NCBI RefSeq assembly: GCF_000769405.2
Contig: NZ_CP053439.1
Span: 1,674,001 to 1,738,000 of the forward strand
Length of the DNA: 64,000 bases
DNA from: Rhizobium brockwellii
GTDB taxonomy: Bacteria > Pseudomonadota > Alphaproteobacteria > Rhizobiales > Rhizobiaceae
Reading direction: 5' to 3'
Notes under the pieces: model-generated
The model's input: the letters and a program-made list of their open reading frames with translations, nothing else
What the model was told of the DNA's origin: nothing
Databases searched by the model: none
Shown here: piece by piece, positions 26,426 to 34,933 of the stretch
How positions within the stretch are numbered: the stretch's first letter is position 1
Layout of the letters: each line of letters starts with the position of its first letter
Program-made: the position numbers and the translations under genes

Positions 26426-27619
26426 TCAGGCGGCTCGATCGAGCAGCTTCTTGGCCTTGGCTTCCATGTCGAGGCGGGCGTCCTGATGCGGCTTGTCGCG
26501 GGCGACGGCGGTGATGCCCTGAACGAAGTCGAAGATGCTCTCGGGCGGGCGGCATTCCTCGGCCAGCACCGTGTCGATGATCTTCCCTGCCTCGGCCTTG
26601 GAGAAACCGCGACGGCGCAGGAAGTCGGTGCGGTCTTCGTCCGTTTTCGCCACGATCCGCTCGCGCGCCGCCTTGATGCCGTTGACGAAGGGCAGAGGCG
26701 AGGAGTTCGCGAAGTTCAACAGTGCCGGGGCCGCCTCATGCGCAAACCGGTTGGCGGCGTATTTGCTGTGGCGGATGGTGATTTCCTCGAAATCCTCCAC
26801 GCCCCACAAATTCCGATTTTGGCAGACCGCGCGGAGATAGAAGCTCGCCATGCCGAGGGTCTTGGCGCCGACCTCGGAATTCCAGCAATAGAAGCCCCGG
26901 AAATAGAGGTCGGGCGATCCGTCAGGTAGGCGACCAGCCTCGATCGGATTCAGGTCGTCGACCAGGAACAGGAAGACGTCGCGATCGGAGGCATAGAGGG
27001 TGGTCGTATCCTTGGTGATGTCGACGCGGGGGTTGTAGATCCCGGTCGACCAGTCGAGCACACCCGGCACCTTCCAGCGGGTGTCGCCCGTGCCGTTGCC
27101 GGCGATGCGCTGCACGGCTTCCACCAGTTCTGCGTCGAATATCCTCCCATAATCCGGCCCGGTGACGGCGCGCAGTTCCATCCGGCCGTCGTCGGTTTCC
27201 AGCGTCTTGATCTGCTCGGCGCGATTGGAAGTCAGGCCATATTGCAGATTGATGGCGGCGAGCGCGGCCGGGAGCTGGCGTAGATAAGCGGCGGGTGCGC
27301 CGACCAGGCCGGCGAGTTGGCCGAAGGACCAGTGTGTGGGCGCGATTGCAGCATCCGTGCCCGGCAGGATCAGGGCCAGCCGCTCTGCATCGTTGCGGTT
27401 TGCCTCCACATGGATGAGCGCGCTTTCCACCACGCGCGTCTTGCTGCGATCGGCGCGGTCGCGCACCGATCGCGCCAGTTCGGTGAGCGATAGGTAACGT
27501 TCGTCAGCCGGACGCGAGAACCACTCAGACGAGACGCGGCCGACCCGCTCGCCGCGCCTGACATCCACCTTGTAACCGCCGGGCGCGGCACGGCGCGTAT
27601 CGAGAACTTGCATGTTCAT
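26426..27619 (-). CDS. DUF932 domain protein
   Basis: A 397-residue protein of the DUF932 family, common on plasmids, phages and ICEs and of uncertain function; some members are annotated near anti-restriction genes. Typical features include YLSLTELARSVRDRAD, TPHW-like APTHWSFGQLAGLVGAPAAYLRQLP, a FYCWNSEVGAKTLGMASFYLRAVCQN core, and IRHSKYAANRF. The start at 27,619 has a GGAG site nine bases upstream; a second ATG lies two codons on. It is preceded by the shared leader and followed by a possible hairpin terminator before parB. Confidence 0.9.
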   Translation of the reverse strand: MNMQVLDTRRAAPGGYKVDVRRGERVGRVSSEWFSRPADERYLSLTELARSVRDRADRSKTRVVESALIHVEANRNDAERLALILPGTDAAIAPTHWSFGQLAGLVGAPAAYLRQLPAALAAINLQYGLTSNRAEQIKTLETDDGRMELRAVTGPDYGRIFDAELVEAVQRIAGNGTGDTRWKVPGVLDWSTGIYNPRVDITKDTTTLYASDRDVFLFLVDDLNPIEAGRLPDGSPDLYFRGFYCWNSEVGAKTLGMASFYLRAVCQNRNLWGVEDFEEITIRHSKYAANRFAHEAAPALLNFANSSPLPFVNGIKAARERIVAKTDEDRTDFLRRRGFSKAEAGKIIDTVLAEECRPPESIFDFVQGITAVARDKPHQDARLDMEAKAKKLLDRAA

Positions 27620-27627
27620 GGAACCAA

Positions 27628-27707
27628 TCTCCACGACGGGCGCGGGAGCCTCTCTCCCAGCTACTCACCCGTCACGGAAACCGGTCCGCACTCTCACTCT
27701 GAGGGGG
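27628..27707 (-). promoter_or_regulatory. Structured leader of the DUF932 gene
   Basis: It mirrors the parB leader: plus-strand arms GACGGG (27,635-27,640) and CCCGTC (27,668-27,673). Between them is an inner hairpin GGGAG-CCTCT-CTCCC (27,644-27,658), read as GGGAG-AGAGG-CTCCC on the transcript. CTCTCACTCT-GAGGGGGCG follows at 27,691-27,709. Relative to parB, the inner stem differs at one base pair (G-C here, A-T there) while pairing is kept, which supports an RNA structure. Confidence 0.6.
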
Positions 27708-27825
27708 CGTTGCGGGTCTCCCGCAGAAGGGGTCGGTCGAGACCGCAGGGCTCGGACGCAGGGGAAGGCTTTCCCCAAAAAGCTGTGGGCTCAATTCTGC
27801 GGCAATTGTCGAGTGTCGATTATCA

Positions 27826-27848
27826 CTATAGGGTTCCGCTATAGGGTT
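27826..27848. promoter_or_regulatory. Tandem CTATAGGGTT repeats, candidate operator of the defence operon
   Basis: CTATAGGGTT occurs at 27,826-27,835 and again at 27,839-27,848, a 13-base period, about 20 bases before the start of the XRE-type gene at 27,869. The TATA-like sequence could include the -10 region. Direct repeats at a promoter next to an HTH gene suggest autoregulation, much as restriction-modification control proteins act. No binding data exist. Confidence 0.5.
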
Positions 27849-27868
27849 TAAAGCGAGTCGATTGGGCG

Positions 27869-28171
27869 ATGCATCCAGGATCAGTGGTTCGGCAGGAATG
27901 CCTCGAAAAGCACGGGCTGAGCGTGACCGACGCAGCACGCGTTCTTGGCGTGGATCGGCAGACCCTCAGCAACTTGCTGAACGCGCGATCGGGCATCTCG
28001 CCTGAAATGGCGATCCGGCTTGAGAAGGCGTTCGGGTTGCCGGCCCGCGAGTGGTTGATGCGTCAACTCGATCACGAACTGGCCGAGGCGATGCACAAGG
28101 CCGACGGCATTGACGTCCAACCGTTCGCTGGCACCCCGCACGACAGACAGGGCGCTCATGAACGCGGTTGA
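27869..28171 (+). CDS. XRE/HigA-like regulator heading the defence operon
   Basis: A 100-residue protein of the HigA-type XRE family: a helix-turn-helix at about 17-45 (LSVTDAARVLGVDRQTLSNLLNARSGISPEMAIRLEKAFG) and the characteristic AREWLMRQLDHELAEA helix. HigA proteins are antitoxins, but no toxin gene is adjacent. Its 3' end overlaps the methyltransferase start by 14 bases, so it more likely works as a control protein, timing expression of the modification and restriction genes. Tandem repeats upstream are its probable operator. Confidence 0.8.
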   Translation: MHPGSVVRQECLEKHGLSVTDAARVLGVDRQTLSNLLNARSGISPEMAIRLEKAFGLPAREWLMRQLDHELAEAMHKADGIDVQPFAGTPHDRQGAHERG

Positions 28172-30911
28172 AATCGAAGAAGCCATCTCGGCGCTCGCGG
28201 AGCGGCCGTTCGACGCCGACGAGTTTCCCTACGCGTTTCTCGAGGCCTTCGGGAACAAGGAGACCACCCTTAAGCGCCTGCGCAAAGGCGAATCAAACAA
28301 GTCCGATCTGGGCGGCGTGCTTCAGACCAACAACATTCACATCGCTACCTGCAAGCCAGGTGAGGTGACGCGCACGCTCATAGCGTTGAAGACCAGCCCG
28401 GCTACGGCGCGGGCGAAGGCGCGCTTCGTGTTGGCGACCGACGGCGAGCTGTTCGAAGCCGAAGACCTAACGATCGACGATGCGCCGGTCTCGTGCACCT
28501 ATGCGGATTTCCCCAACCACTTCGGCTTCTTTCTACCGCTGGCTGGCATCACCACGGTCAAGCAGGTCCGCGAAAGCTCGTTCGACATTCGAGCGACCAG
28601 CCGCCTCAACCGGCTCTATGTCGAGCTGCTGAGGGACAACCCCGAATGGGGCACCGCGCAGCGCCGCCACGACATGAACCACTTTATGGCGCGATTGATC
28701 TTCTGCTTCTTCGCGGAGGATACCGACATCTTTAACGGCATCGGCGTTTTCACGTCGGCCATCGAGAAGATGAGCGCGAAGGGTTCGTCCAACACCCATG
28801 AGGTGATCAGCGAACTGTTCCGCGCTATGAACACGAAGGCAACGGAACGAGTTGCAGCGGGTATCCCGCGCTGGGCCGATGGCTTCCCCTATGTGAACGG
28901 CGGGCTGTTTTCCGGCAGCACGGATGTGCCGCGGTTCAGCCGCATCGCTCGGTCCTATCTGCTGCATATAGGCAGCCTGGATTGGAAGAAGATCAACCCG
29001 GATATTTTCGGTTCGATGATCCAGGCGGTGGCCGACGATGACGAGCGCGGCGCGCTTGGCATGCACTACACTAGCGTGCCGAACATCCTAAAGGTGCTGA
29101 ACCCGCTATTCCTCGATGATCTGCGCGAGAAGCTGGCGGAAGCCGGCGACAATGCACGCATGTTGCTCAACCTGCGCAAACGCATGTCGAAGATCCGTGT
29201 GTTCGATCCCGCCTGTGGCTCGGGCAATTTCCTTGTCATCGCCTACAAGGAGATGCGGGCTATCGAGGCGGAAATCAACCGCCTCCGTGATGAAGCCGAT
29301 CAACGCACGGAAATTCCTCTGACCAATTTTCGCGGGATTGAACTGCGCGATTTTCCGGCCGAGATCGCGCGCTTGGCGCTCATTATCGCCGAATACCAGT
29401 GCGATGTGCTCTATCGCGGCCAGAAAGAGGCCCTGCGAGATTTCCTGCCGCTTGATGCCCAGAACTGGATCACCTGCGGAAACGCCCTGCGGCTCGATTG
29501 GCTGAGCATCTGCCCGCCGACGGGAACGGGAGTGAGGCACCACGCCGACGATTTGTTTCATACGCCGCTCAATCAAGCGCAGATCGATTTCGAGAATGAG
29601 GGCGGCGAGACCTACATCTGCGGAAATCCGCCGTACATCGGCGGAAAGAAACAAAGTGCTGAACAGAAAAGCGACCTCGCTGCCATTTTTTCCGGGGGGC
29701 AGCATAAGAACTTAGATTACGTATGCGGGTTCGTTGTTAAAGCTTGCAGATTTATAGATTCATTTGACAAGGCTGCATTGGTTACTACTAATTCGATCAA
29801 TCAGGGCACCCATGTCCCCGTGCTCTGGCCGGAGGTTTTCCGAGCCAATTGCGAGCTTGAGTTTGCATACGCACCGTTCAAATGGGCGAACAACGCAGCG
29901 AACAACGCCGGAGTTTCCTGCACAATTTTGGGTTTGAGAGTACGGAAGCCGGGCGCAAAATACATCTATAACGGAAATACGCGGCGCGAAGTGTCCAATA
30001 TCAGTCCTTATCTCGTCGAGGGACCGGATCGGATCGTGCAGTCGGAAACGAAGCCGATTTCTGGTCTTTCCAAGATGATCACTGGCAATGCGGCATACGA
30101 CGGCGGTCACCTTTTTCTGGATAGCCATGAGGCCCAAGCACTTAGAGGCAGCTTCCCAGAAATTAGCGGCAACATCCGGCCTGTCCTGGGCACGTCGGAG
30201 TTCATTGACGGCATTTTGCGGTTTTGCCTTTGGTTTAACGACGACGAACTCGACTTCGCTGCCTCGCATCCCGCCGTGGCCCCTCGCATTGCATCTGTGC
30301 GCTCCTATCGCGAGACCGGTGGCGATGTCGCCAGGACATTAATTTCCCGTCCTCACCAATTCAGGTATCGACACGAAGCAACGCGCTGCCAAATACTTGT
30401 GCCGCAGGTATCGTCGGAGCGCAGAGAGTACTTGCCAGTTGGGTATATGAGCGGTGACGCTATAATAACGCATCTCGGACACGCGATTTACGATCCAACG
30501 TTAGTCGATCTGTCGGTGCTGAGTTCAAAGCTCCATTTGACGTGGGTCTCGACGATATGTGGGAAGCTGGAAACGCGACTGCGCTACGCTAGCAACCTGG
30601 GCTGGAATACGTTTCCGGTACCGATATTGACTGACAAGAACAGAGTGGACCTCATTCGCTGCGCAGAAAATATCCTGCTGGCCCGGGAGGCCCATTTCCC
30701 AGCGACGATCGCCGAACTTTATGATCCAGCGACCATGCCCGACGACCTCCGTGCAGCTCACGACCGTAACGACGAGGTGCTCGAGCGCATCTATATCGGC
30801 CGTCGATTCAAGAACGACACCGAAAGGCTTGAAAAGTTATTCGACCTTTACATCAAAATGATGACAGGATCGAGCAACGCCACCAAGCGACGTATGGCGG
30901 CGACAGCATGA
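28158..30911 (+). CDS. MmeI-like N6-adenine DNA methyltransferase
   Basis: A 917-residue methyltransferase of the class I, MmeI-like group. It has an N-terminal region of about 340 residues, including RRHDMNHFMARLIFCFFAEDTDIF, then the SAM-binding motif VFDPACGSGNF at about 347 and the catalytic NPPY (CGNPPYIGG) at about 487. A target-recognition region and helical C-terminus follow. No PD-(D/E)xK nuclease motif is visible in the N-terminus, unlike single-chain MmeI enzymes, so cutting is presumably done by other subunits. The ATG at 28,158 was chosen over one at 28,110 because it matches the family start and lies at the end of the regulator gene. Its stop overlaps the next gene by ATGA. DNA from about 29,650 to 30,700 is more AT-rich than the flanks. 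Confidence 0.9.
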   Translation: MNAVEIEEAISALAERPFDADEFPYAFLEAFGNKETTLKRLRKGESNKSDLGGVLQTNNIHIATCKPGEVTRTLIALKTSPATARAKARFVLATDGELFEAEDLTIDDAPVSCTYADFPNHFGFFLPLAGITTVKQVRESSFDIRATSRLNRLYVELLRDNPEWGTAQRRHDMNHFMARLIFCFFAEDTDIFNGIGVFTSAIEKMSAKGSSNTHEVISELFRAMNTKATERVAAGIPRWADGFPYVNGGLFSGSTDVPRFSRIARSYLLHIGSLDWKKINPDIFGSMIQAVADDDERGALGMHYTSVPNILKVLNPLFLDDLREKLAEAGDNARMLLNLRKRMSKIRVFDPACGSGNFLVIAYKEMRAIEAEINRLRDEADQRTEIPLTNFRGIELRDFPAEIARLALIIAEYQCDVLYRGQKEALRDFLPLDAQNWITCGNALRLDWLSICPPTGTGVRHHADDLFHTPLNQAQIDFENEGGETYICGNPPYIGGKKQSAEQKSDLAAIFSGGQHKNLDYVCGFVVKACRFIDSFDKAALVTTNSINQGTHVPVLWPEVFRANCELEFAYAPFKWANNAANNAGVSCTILGLRVRKPGAKYIYNGNTRREVSNISPYLVEGPDRIVQSETKPISGLSKMITGNAAYDGGHLFLDSHEAQALRGSFPEISGNIRPVLGTSEFIDGILRFCLWFNDDELDFAASHPAVAPRIASVRSYRETGGDVARTLISRPHQFRYRHEATRCQILVPQVSSERREYLPVGYMSGDAIITHLGHAIYDPTLVDLSVLSSKLHLTWVSTICGKLETRLRYASNLGWNTFPVPILTDKNRVDLIRCAENILLAREAHFPATIAELYDPATMPDDLRAAHDRNDEVLERIYIGRRFKNDTERLEKLFDLYIKMMTGSSNATKRRMAATA

Positions 30912-31684
30912 GCGACTATGTGTTGTTCCAGATGTGGGATCCATTTCGGCAGTCTCTGATTGCCGGCCACCTCTTCTATGTCGAGCAAGCGAGAAGGCGC
31001 TTGCTCTCGCAGTTTGAAGACATCGAGTCCGAAGCCGACAAGGCTGCCGAAGAATGGCTTCAGCGAAGTAGCGGAAGGTTTGATCCTGATCGGCATGATG
31101 CTGGCGACCTCTACGAAGCTGCCAACGACGCCGGTATTGAGTTCTATACTCTTCTCAGTGACATGCGAGACCAGACGCGCTTGAGCGTCGTCGCGGGTAT
31201 GTTCCATGAATGGGACAAGCAACTGCGCGATTGGCTGGTACGAGAAATTCAGCATTGGCACCGAGGTGACGCCGCCGCGCTCAAAGTGTGGTCGGCTGAC
31301 TTCGTGCAGATCGCCGAATTGTTGGAAAGCATTGGGTGGGAAGTGCGTAGCACGGACTACTTCAAAACGCTTGATGCGTGCCGTCTTGTTGTTAACGTCT
31401 ATAAGCACGGTAAGGGGAAGTCACTTGAGGATCTCAAGCAAAAGTATCCTGAATATTTCGATGACCCGTTTCACGGCGCCGCGTTCTCAAGCGTGGAGTA
31501 TCGCGACCACACGCATCTAAAGGCGAGCGACGAGCAGTTTCAAGCATTTTCAGATGCGATCGTCGCGTTCTGGCAAGCGGTGCCAGAGAACATATTCGAT
31601 TCAAAGATCGATGACGTGCCCGACTGGTTCGGCAAGGCCATCCTGAAAGACCGCACCGGCCACAAACAGGCGAGCAAGCAATGA
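30908..31684 (+). CDS. Unrecognised protein of the defence operon with a KHG motif
   Basis: A 258-residue soluble, helix-rich and acidic protein. I do not recognise its family. The conspicuous part is CRLVVNVYKHGKGKSLEDLKQKYPEYF at about 158-184; N(x)nKHG segments with an upstream Arg occur in HEPN-like domains of RNases and Abi proteins, though the usual R-x4-6-H spacing is not exact here (R then H eight residues on). It overlaps the methyltransferase by ATGA at its start and the helicase by ATGA at its end, so it is made in fixed proportion with both. Likely an adaptor or effector subunit, by context only. Confidence 0.8.
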   Translation: MSDYVLFQMWDPFRQSLIAGHLFYVEQARRRLLSQFEDIESEADKAAEEWLQRSSGRFDPDRHDAGDLYEAANDAGIEFYTLLSDMRDQTRLSVVAGMFHEWDKQLRDWLVREIQHWHRGDAAALKVWSADFVQIAELLESIGWEVRSTDYFKTLDACRLVVNVYKHGKGKSLEDLKQKYPEYFDDPFHGAAFSSVEYRDHTHLKASDEQFQAFSDAIVAFWQAVPENIFDSKIDDVPDWFGKAILKDRTGHKQASKQ

Positions 31685-33741
31685 TCGATAATACGCCAAA
31701 ATCAGTCCCCTCCGTTTCGGTTAAGTATGCCAGCAACGGCAGCTCGACCAAGGCGAACGAGTTCGGCATGCGGCCTATGCAGGAGCGCGCCTTCGAGAAG
31801 CGGGGCGAGCAATATCTGCTGATCAAGTCACCGCCAGCCTCGGGCAAGAGCCGCGCATTGATGTTTATCGCGCTCGACAAGCTGACCAATCAGAGCGTCA
31901 AGCAAGCCATCGTCGTCGTGCCGGAAAGATCCATCGGCTCTAGCTTCCATGACGAGCCGCTGAGCAAGCATGGCTTCTGGGCGGACTGGCACGTCGAGCC
32001 GATGTGGAATCTCTGTGACGCGCCCGGTAACGACAATGGCGGCAAGGTCAATTCGCTCGGCGCGTTCCTTGAAAGCGACGACAAGGTGCTAGTCTGCACC
32101 CATGCGACATTCCGCTTCGCCGTCGACAAATTCGGGATCGGAGCTTTTGATGACCGGCTGATCGCGGTGGACGAATTCCACCACGTCTCGGCTAATCCCG
32201 AAAACAAGCTCGGCATCCATCTGGGCGATTTGATCACCCGCGACCGCGTGCATATCGTCGCGATGACCGGATCCTACTTCCGGGGCGACGCCGAGGCGGT
32301 GCTGGCGCCGCAGGACGAAGGCAGGTTTGAGAGCGTCACTTACACCTATTATGAGCAGCTCAACGGCTATCAGTATCTGAAGCAGCTCGACATCGGTTAT
32401 TTCTTCTATTCGGATTCCTACGCCGACGACATTCTGAAGGTGTTGAATCCGACAGAGAAGACGATCATCCACATACCGAACGTGAACTCGCGCGAGAGCA
32501 CGAAGGACAAGATCAAAGAAGTTGAGCACATCATCGAGGAGCTGGGCACGTGGCAGGGCACCGATCTCTCCACGGGGTTTCAACTGGTCAAGACGCCGGA
32601 AGGCCAGATACTGCGCATCGCTGATCTCGTCGATGACGATTCAGTCAAGCGGGATCGCGTGTCCGCCGCGCTGAAAGACCCTACGCAGAAGAACAACCGC
32701 GATCACGTCGACATCATCATTGCGCTCGGAATGGCAAAGGAAGGCTTCGACTGGATCTGGTGCGAACATGCGCTGACGGTTGGCTACCGCTCCAGCCTGA
32801 CCGAGATCGTGCAGATCATTGGCCGCGCCACCCGTGATGCACCGGGCAAGACCCGCGCCCGCTTCTCAAACCTGATTGCCGAGCCTGCCGCCGCCGACGA
32901 CATCGTGACCGAAGCGGTGAACGACACGTTGAAAGCGATCGCGGCAAGCCTACTGATGGAGCAGGTGTTGGCTCCTCGCTTCGAGTTCAAGCCGAAGAAT
33001 CCGCAAAACGAGCCGACGCCTGGCTTCGACTATGGTGAGGGCGGCTACGATCCGAATAAGTGCAACGTCGGCTTCAACGAGGAATCCGGCAAGTTCCAGA
33101 TCGAGATCAAAGGCCTTGCGACGCCCAAGAGCGAGGAAGCGACGCGGATCTGCCAAGAGGACCTGAACGAGGTGATCGCTGCCTTCGTGCAGGATAAGAC
33201 GACGATCGAGCGCGGCCTCTTCGACGAGGAACTCGTCCCCGAGGAACTGACCCAGGTGCGCATGGGTAAGATCATCAAGGACAAGTTCCCGCATCTCGAC
33301 GCGGAGGATCAGGAGGCCGTGCGTCAGCATGCTGTGGCGGCGTTGAATCTGACCCAGAAGGCCAAGGAAGTCGCGGCGGGCAGCTCGCTCGGCGAGGAGA
33401 GTGCGAATACCGCCTTTGTCGATGGTGTGCGCAAGTTCGCGATGGACGTGCGCGAGTTGGACATCGACCTGATCGACCGGATCAATCCGTTCGGGGAGGC
33501 CTATGCGATCCTCGCCAAGACGATGAGTGAGGAAAGCTTGAAGCAGGTCGCCGCGGCGATTGCCGCCAAGCGGACCAGCCTGACTCCCGAAGAGGCGAAG
33601 GTGATCGCCAAGCGCGCCGTTGAGTTCAAGCGGGAGCGGGGGCGGCTGCCATCGATCAGCTCGGCCGACGCTTGGGAGAAGCACCTAGCTGAAGGCGCTG
33701 CCGCGTTCGTCCGCTTCAAGGACGAGGGTCGCTATGAGTGA
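31681..33741 (+). CDS. DExH-box superfamily 2 helicase of the defence operon
   Basis: A 686-residue helicase. Motif I reads PPASGKSRA at about 51-59, motif II VDEFHH at about 163-168, motif III-like MTGSYFRGD at about 193-201, and motif VI QIIGRATRDAPGKTRAR at about 378-394. The C-terminal 280 residues have no recognised domain and are rich in charged helices (EEAKVIAKRAVEFKRERGRL). No nuclease motif is visible, so it resembles the translocating motor of type I/III restriction enzymes with cleavage supplied by the next gene. It overlaps its upstream neighbour by ATGA and the GIY-YIG gene by 8 bases. Confidence 0.9.
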   Translation: MIDNTPKSVPSVSVKYASNGSSTKANEFGMRPMQERAFEKRGEQYLLIKSPPASGKSRALMFIALDKLTNQSVKQAIVVVPERSIGSSFHDEPLSKHGFWADWHVEPMWNLCDAPGNDNGGKVNSLGAFLESDDKVLVCTHATFRFAVDKFGIGAFDDRLIAVDEFHHVSANPENKLGIHLGDLITRDRVHIVAMTGSYFRGDAEAVLAPQDEGRFESVTYTYYEQLNGYQYLKQLDIGYFFYSDSYADDILKVLNPTEKTIIHIPNVNSRESTKDKIKEVEHIIEELGTWQGTDLSTGFQLVKTPEGQILRIADLVDDDSVKRDRVSAALKDPTQKNNRDHVDIIIALGMAKEGFDWIWCEHALTVGYRSSLTEIVQIIGRATRDAPGKTRARFSNLIAEPAAADDIVTEAVNDTLKAIAASLLMEQVLAPRFEFKPKNPQNEPTPGFDYGEGGYDPNKCNVGFNEESGKFQIEIKGLATPKSEEATRICQEDLNEVIAAFVQDKTTIERGLFDEELVPEELTQVRMGKIIKDKFPHLDAEDQEAVRQHAVAALNLTQKAKEVAAGSSLGEESANTAFVDGVRKFAMDVRELDIDLIDRINPFGEAYAILAKTMSEESLKQVAAAIAAKRTSLTPEEAKVIAKRAVEFKRERGRLPSISSADAWEKHLAEGAAAFVRFKDEGRYE

Positions 33742-34933
33742 TCTCGGCCTTGATGAACTGCGTGCGGAGCTCGACGATTTCGCGCAACCTGAAAAGAAGG
33801 GCGGCCGTTCGCCCCAGGAGGAGCGCATCATCGCGGGCTTTGAGGAGATTCAGCGCTTCGTCGAGAAAAACGGCCACGCTCCAAGCCACGGCGAGGATGG
33901 CGACATACTTGAACGGCTCTATGCCGTTCGGCTCGACCGACTGCGCGCTCTCGAAGAGTGCCGGTCCGTCCTTGCGCCCCTTGATAACCGGGGGCTGTTG
34001 ACGGGCGCGCCGGTCACGTCTTCTGCGCCGCCGGACACAATGGACGACGATGAGCTGCTTGCCGAACTGGAAGGTGCTGCGGGTTCATCTGACATCACCA
34101 AGCTGCGCCACGTGCGCACCAGCGCCGAAAAGCGCGAGGCCGAAGAAATCGCGAGCCGGGAAAAGTGCCCCGATTTCGAAACGTTCAAACCGCTATTCGA
34201 ACAGGTACAGAGTGACCTCGAAAGGGGGCTCCGCACCACAAGGCCGTTCGTCAAGGATGCCGGGTTCCTCAAGGCCGACGTTCAGGCGGGCCAGTTCTTC
34301 ATCCTTGGCGGCCAGACCGCCTATGTCGCCGAGGTCGGAGAGACGATAAAGGCGCCGAACGGCGAAACCGACGCGCGGCTCAGGGTTATCTACTCCAATG
34401 GCACCGAAAGCGACCTGCTGCTGCGGTCGCTCCAGCGCGCACTTTATAAAGATGAGGCTGGCCGGCGGATCACCGAGCCGAGCGCCGGACCATTGTTCGA
34501 CGACCAGACTGGCGATGGCGATCAAGCGAGCGGAACGATTTACGTGTTGCGCAGCAAAGCCGACCATCCGTTGGTCGCTGCGAACCGTGAAATCCTGCAC
34601 AAGATCGGTGTGACGGGCGGCAGCGTGGAGCGGCGTATCGCCAACGCTCGCCTCGATCCAACCTACCTCATGGCCGATGTCGAGATCGTCGCTACTTACG
34701 AGCTTTACAACGTCAACCGCGGGAAGCTTGAAACCTTGATCCACAAGGTCTTTGGCGCGGCGCGGCTGGATGTCGAGATCAAGGATCGCTTCGGCCAGCC
34801 GATCGTGCCTAAGGAGTGGTTCTTGGTGCCACTATTTGCCGTCGATGAGGCGGTGAGCCGGATCAGAGACGGAACGATCACCGGACACGTTTATGATCCG
34901 AAAACTGCCCGTTTGGTCCGTTTAGAACGTTGA
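33734..34933 (+). CDS. GIY-YIG (T5orf172-type) nuclease of the defence operon
   Basis: A 399-residue protein. The N-terminal 265 residues are charged and contain a beta-rich segment (GQFFILGGQTAYVAEVGETI, RLRVIYSNGTESDLLLRSLQRALY) of a kind seen in several GIY-YIG proteins. The C-terminal GIY-YIG fold runs TIYVLRS (about 267), KIGVTGGSVERRIANA (about 288-303) and ELYNVNRGKLETLIHKVF, with a final WFLVPLFAVDEAVSRI. This is the T5orf172/Mug113-like branch. It is the only visible nuclease in the operon. It ends the operon and converges with the 3' end of the next module, overlapping it by 43 bases. Confidence 0.88.
   Translation: MSDLGLDELRAELDDFAQPEKKGGRSPQEERIIAGFEEIQRFVEKNGHAPSHGEDGDILERLYAVRLDRLRALEECRSVLAPLDNRGLLTGAPVTSSAPPDTMDDDELLAELEGAAGSSDITKLRHVRTSAEKREAEEIASREKCPDFETFKPLFEQVQSDLERGLRTTRPFVKDAGFLKADVQAGQFFILGGQTAYVAEVGETIKAPNGETDARLRVIYSNGTESDLLLRSLQRALYKDEAGRRITEPSAGPLFDDQTGDGDQASGTIYVLRSKADHPLVAANREILHKIGVTGGSVERRIANARLDPTYLMADVEIVATYELYNVNRGKLETLIHKVFGAARLDVEIKDRFGQPIVPKEWFLVPLFAVDEAVSRIRDGTITGHVYDPKTARLVRLER

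Noticed and set aside
27869..28171. Reading the XRE gene as the antitoxin of a toxin-antitoxin pair
   Set aside because: No toxin-size gene is adjacent on either side, and the gene overlaps the methyltransferase start; a control-protein role is more likely.
28158..30911. Calling this a single-chain MmeI/type IIL restriction enzyme
   Set aside because: No D...ExK nuclease motif is visible in its first 340 residues, and the operon supplies a separate nuclease.
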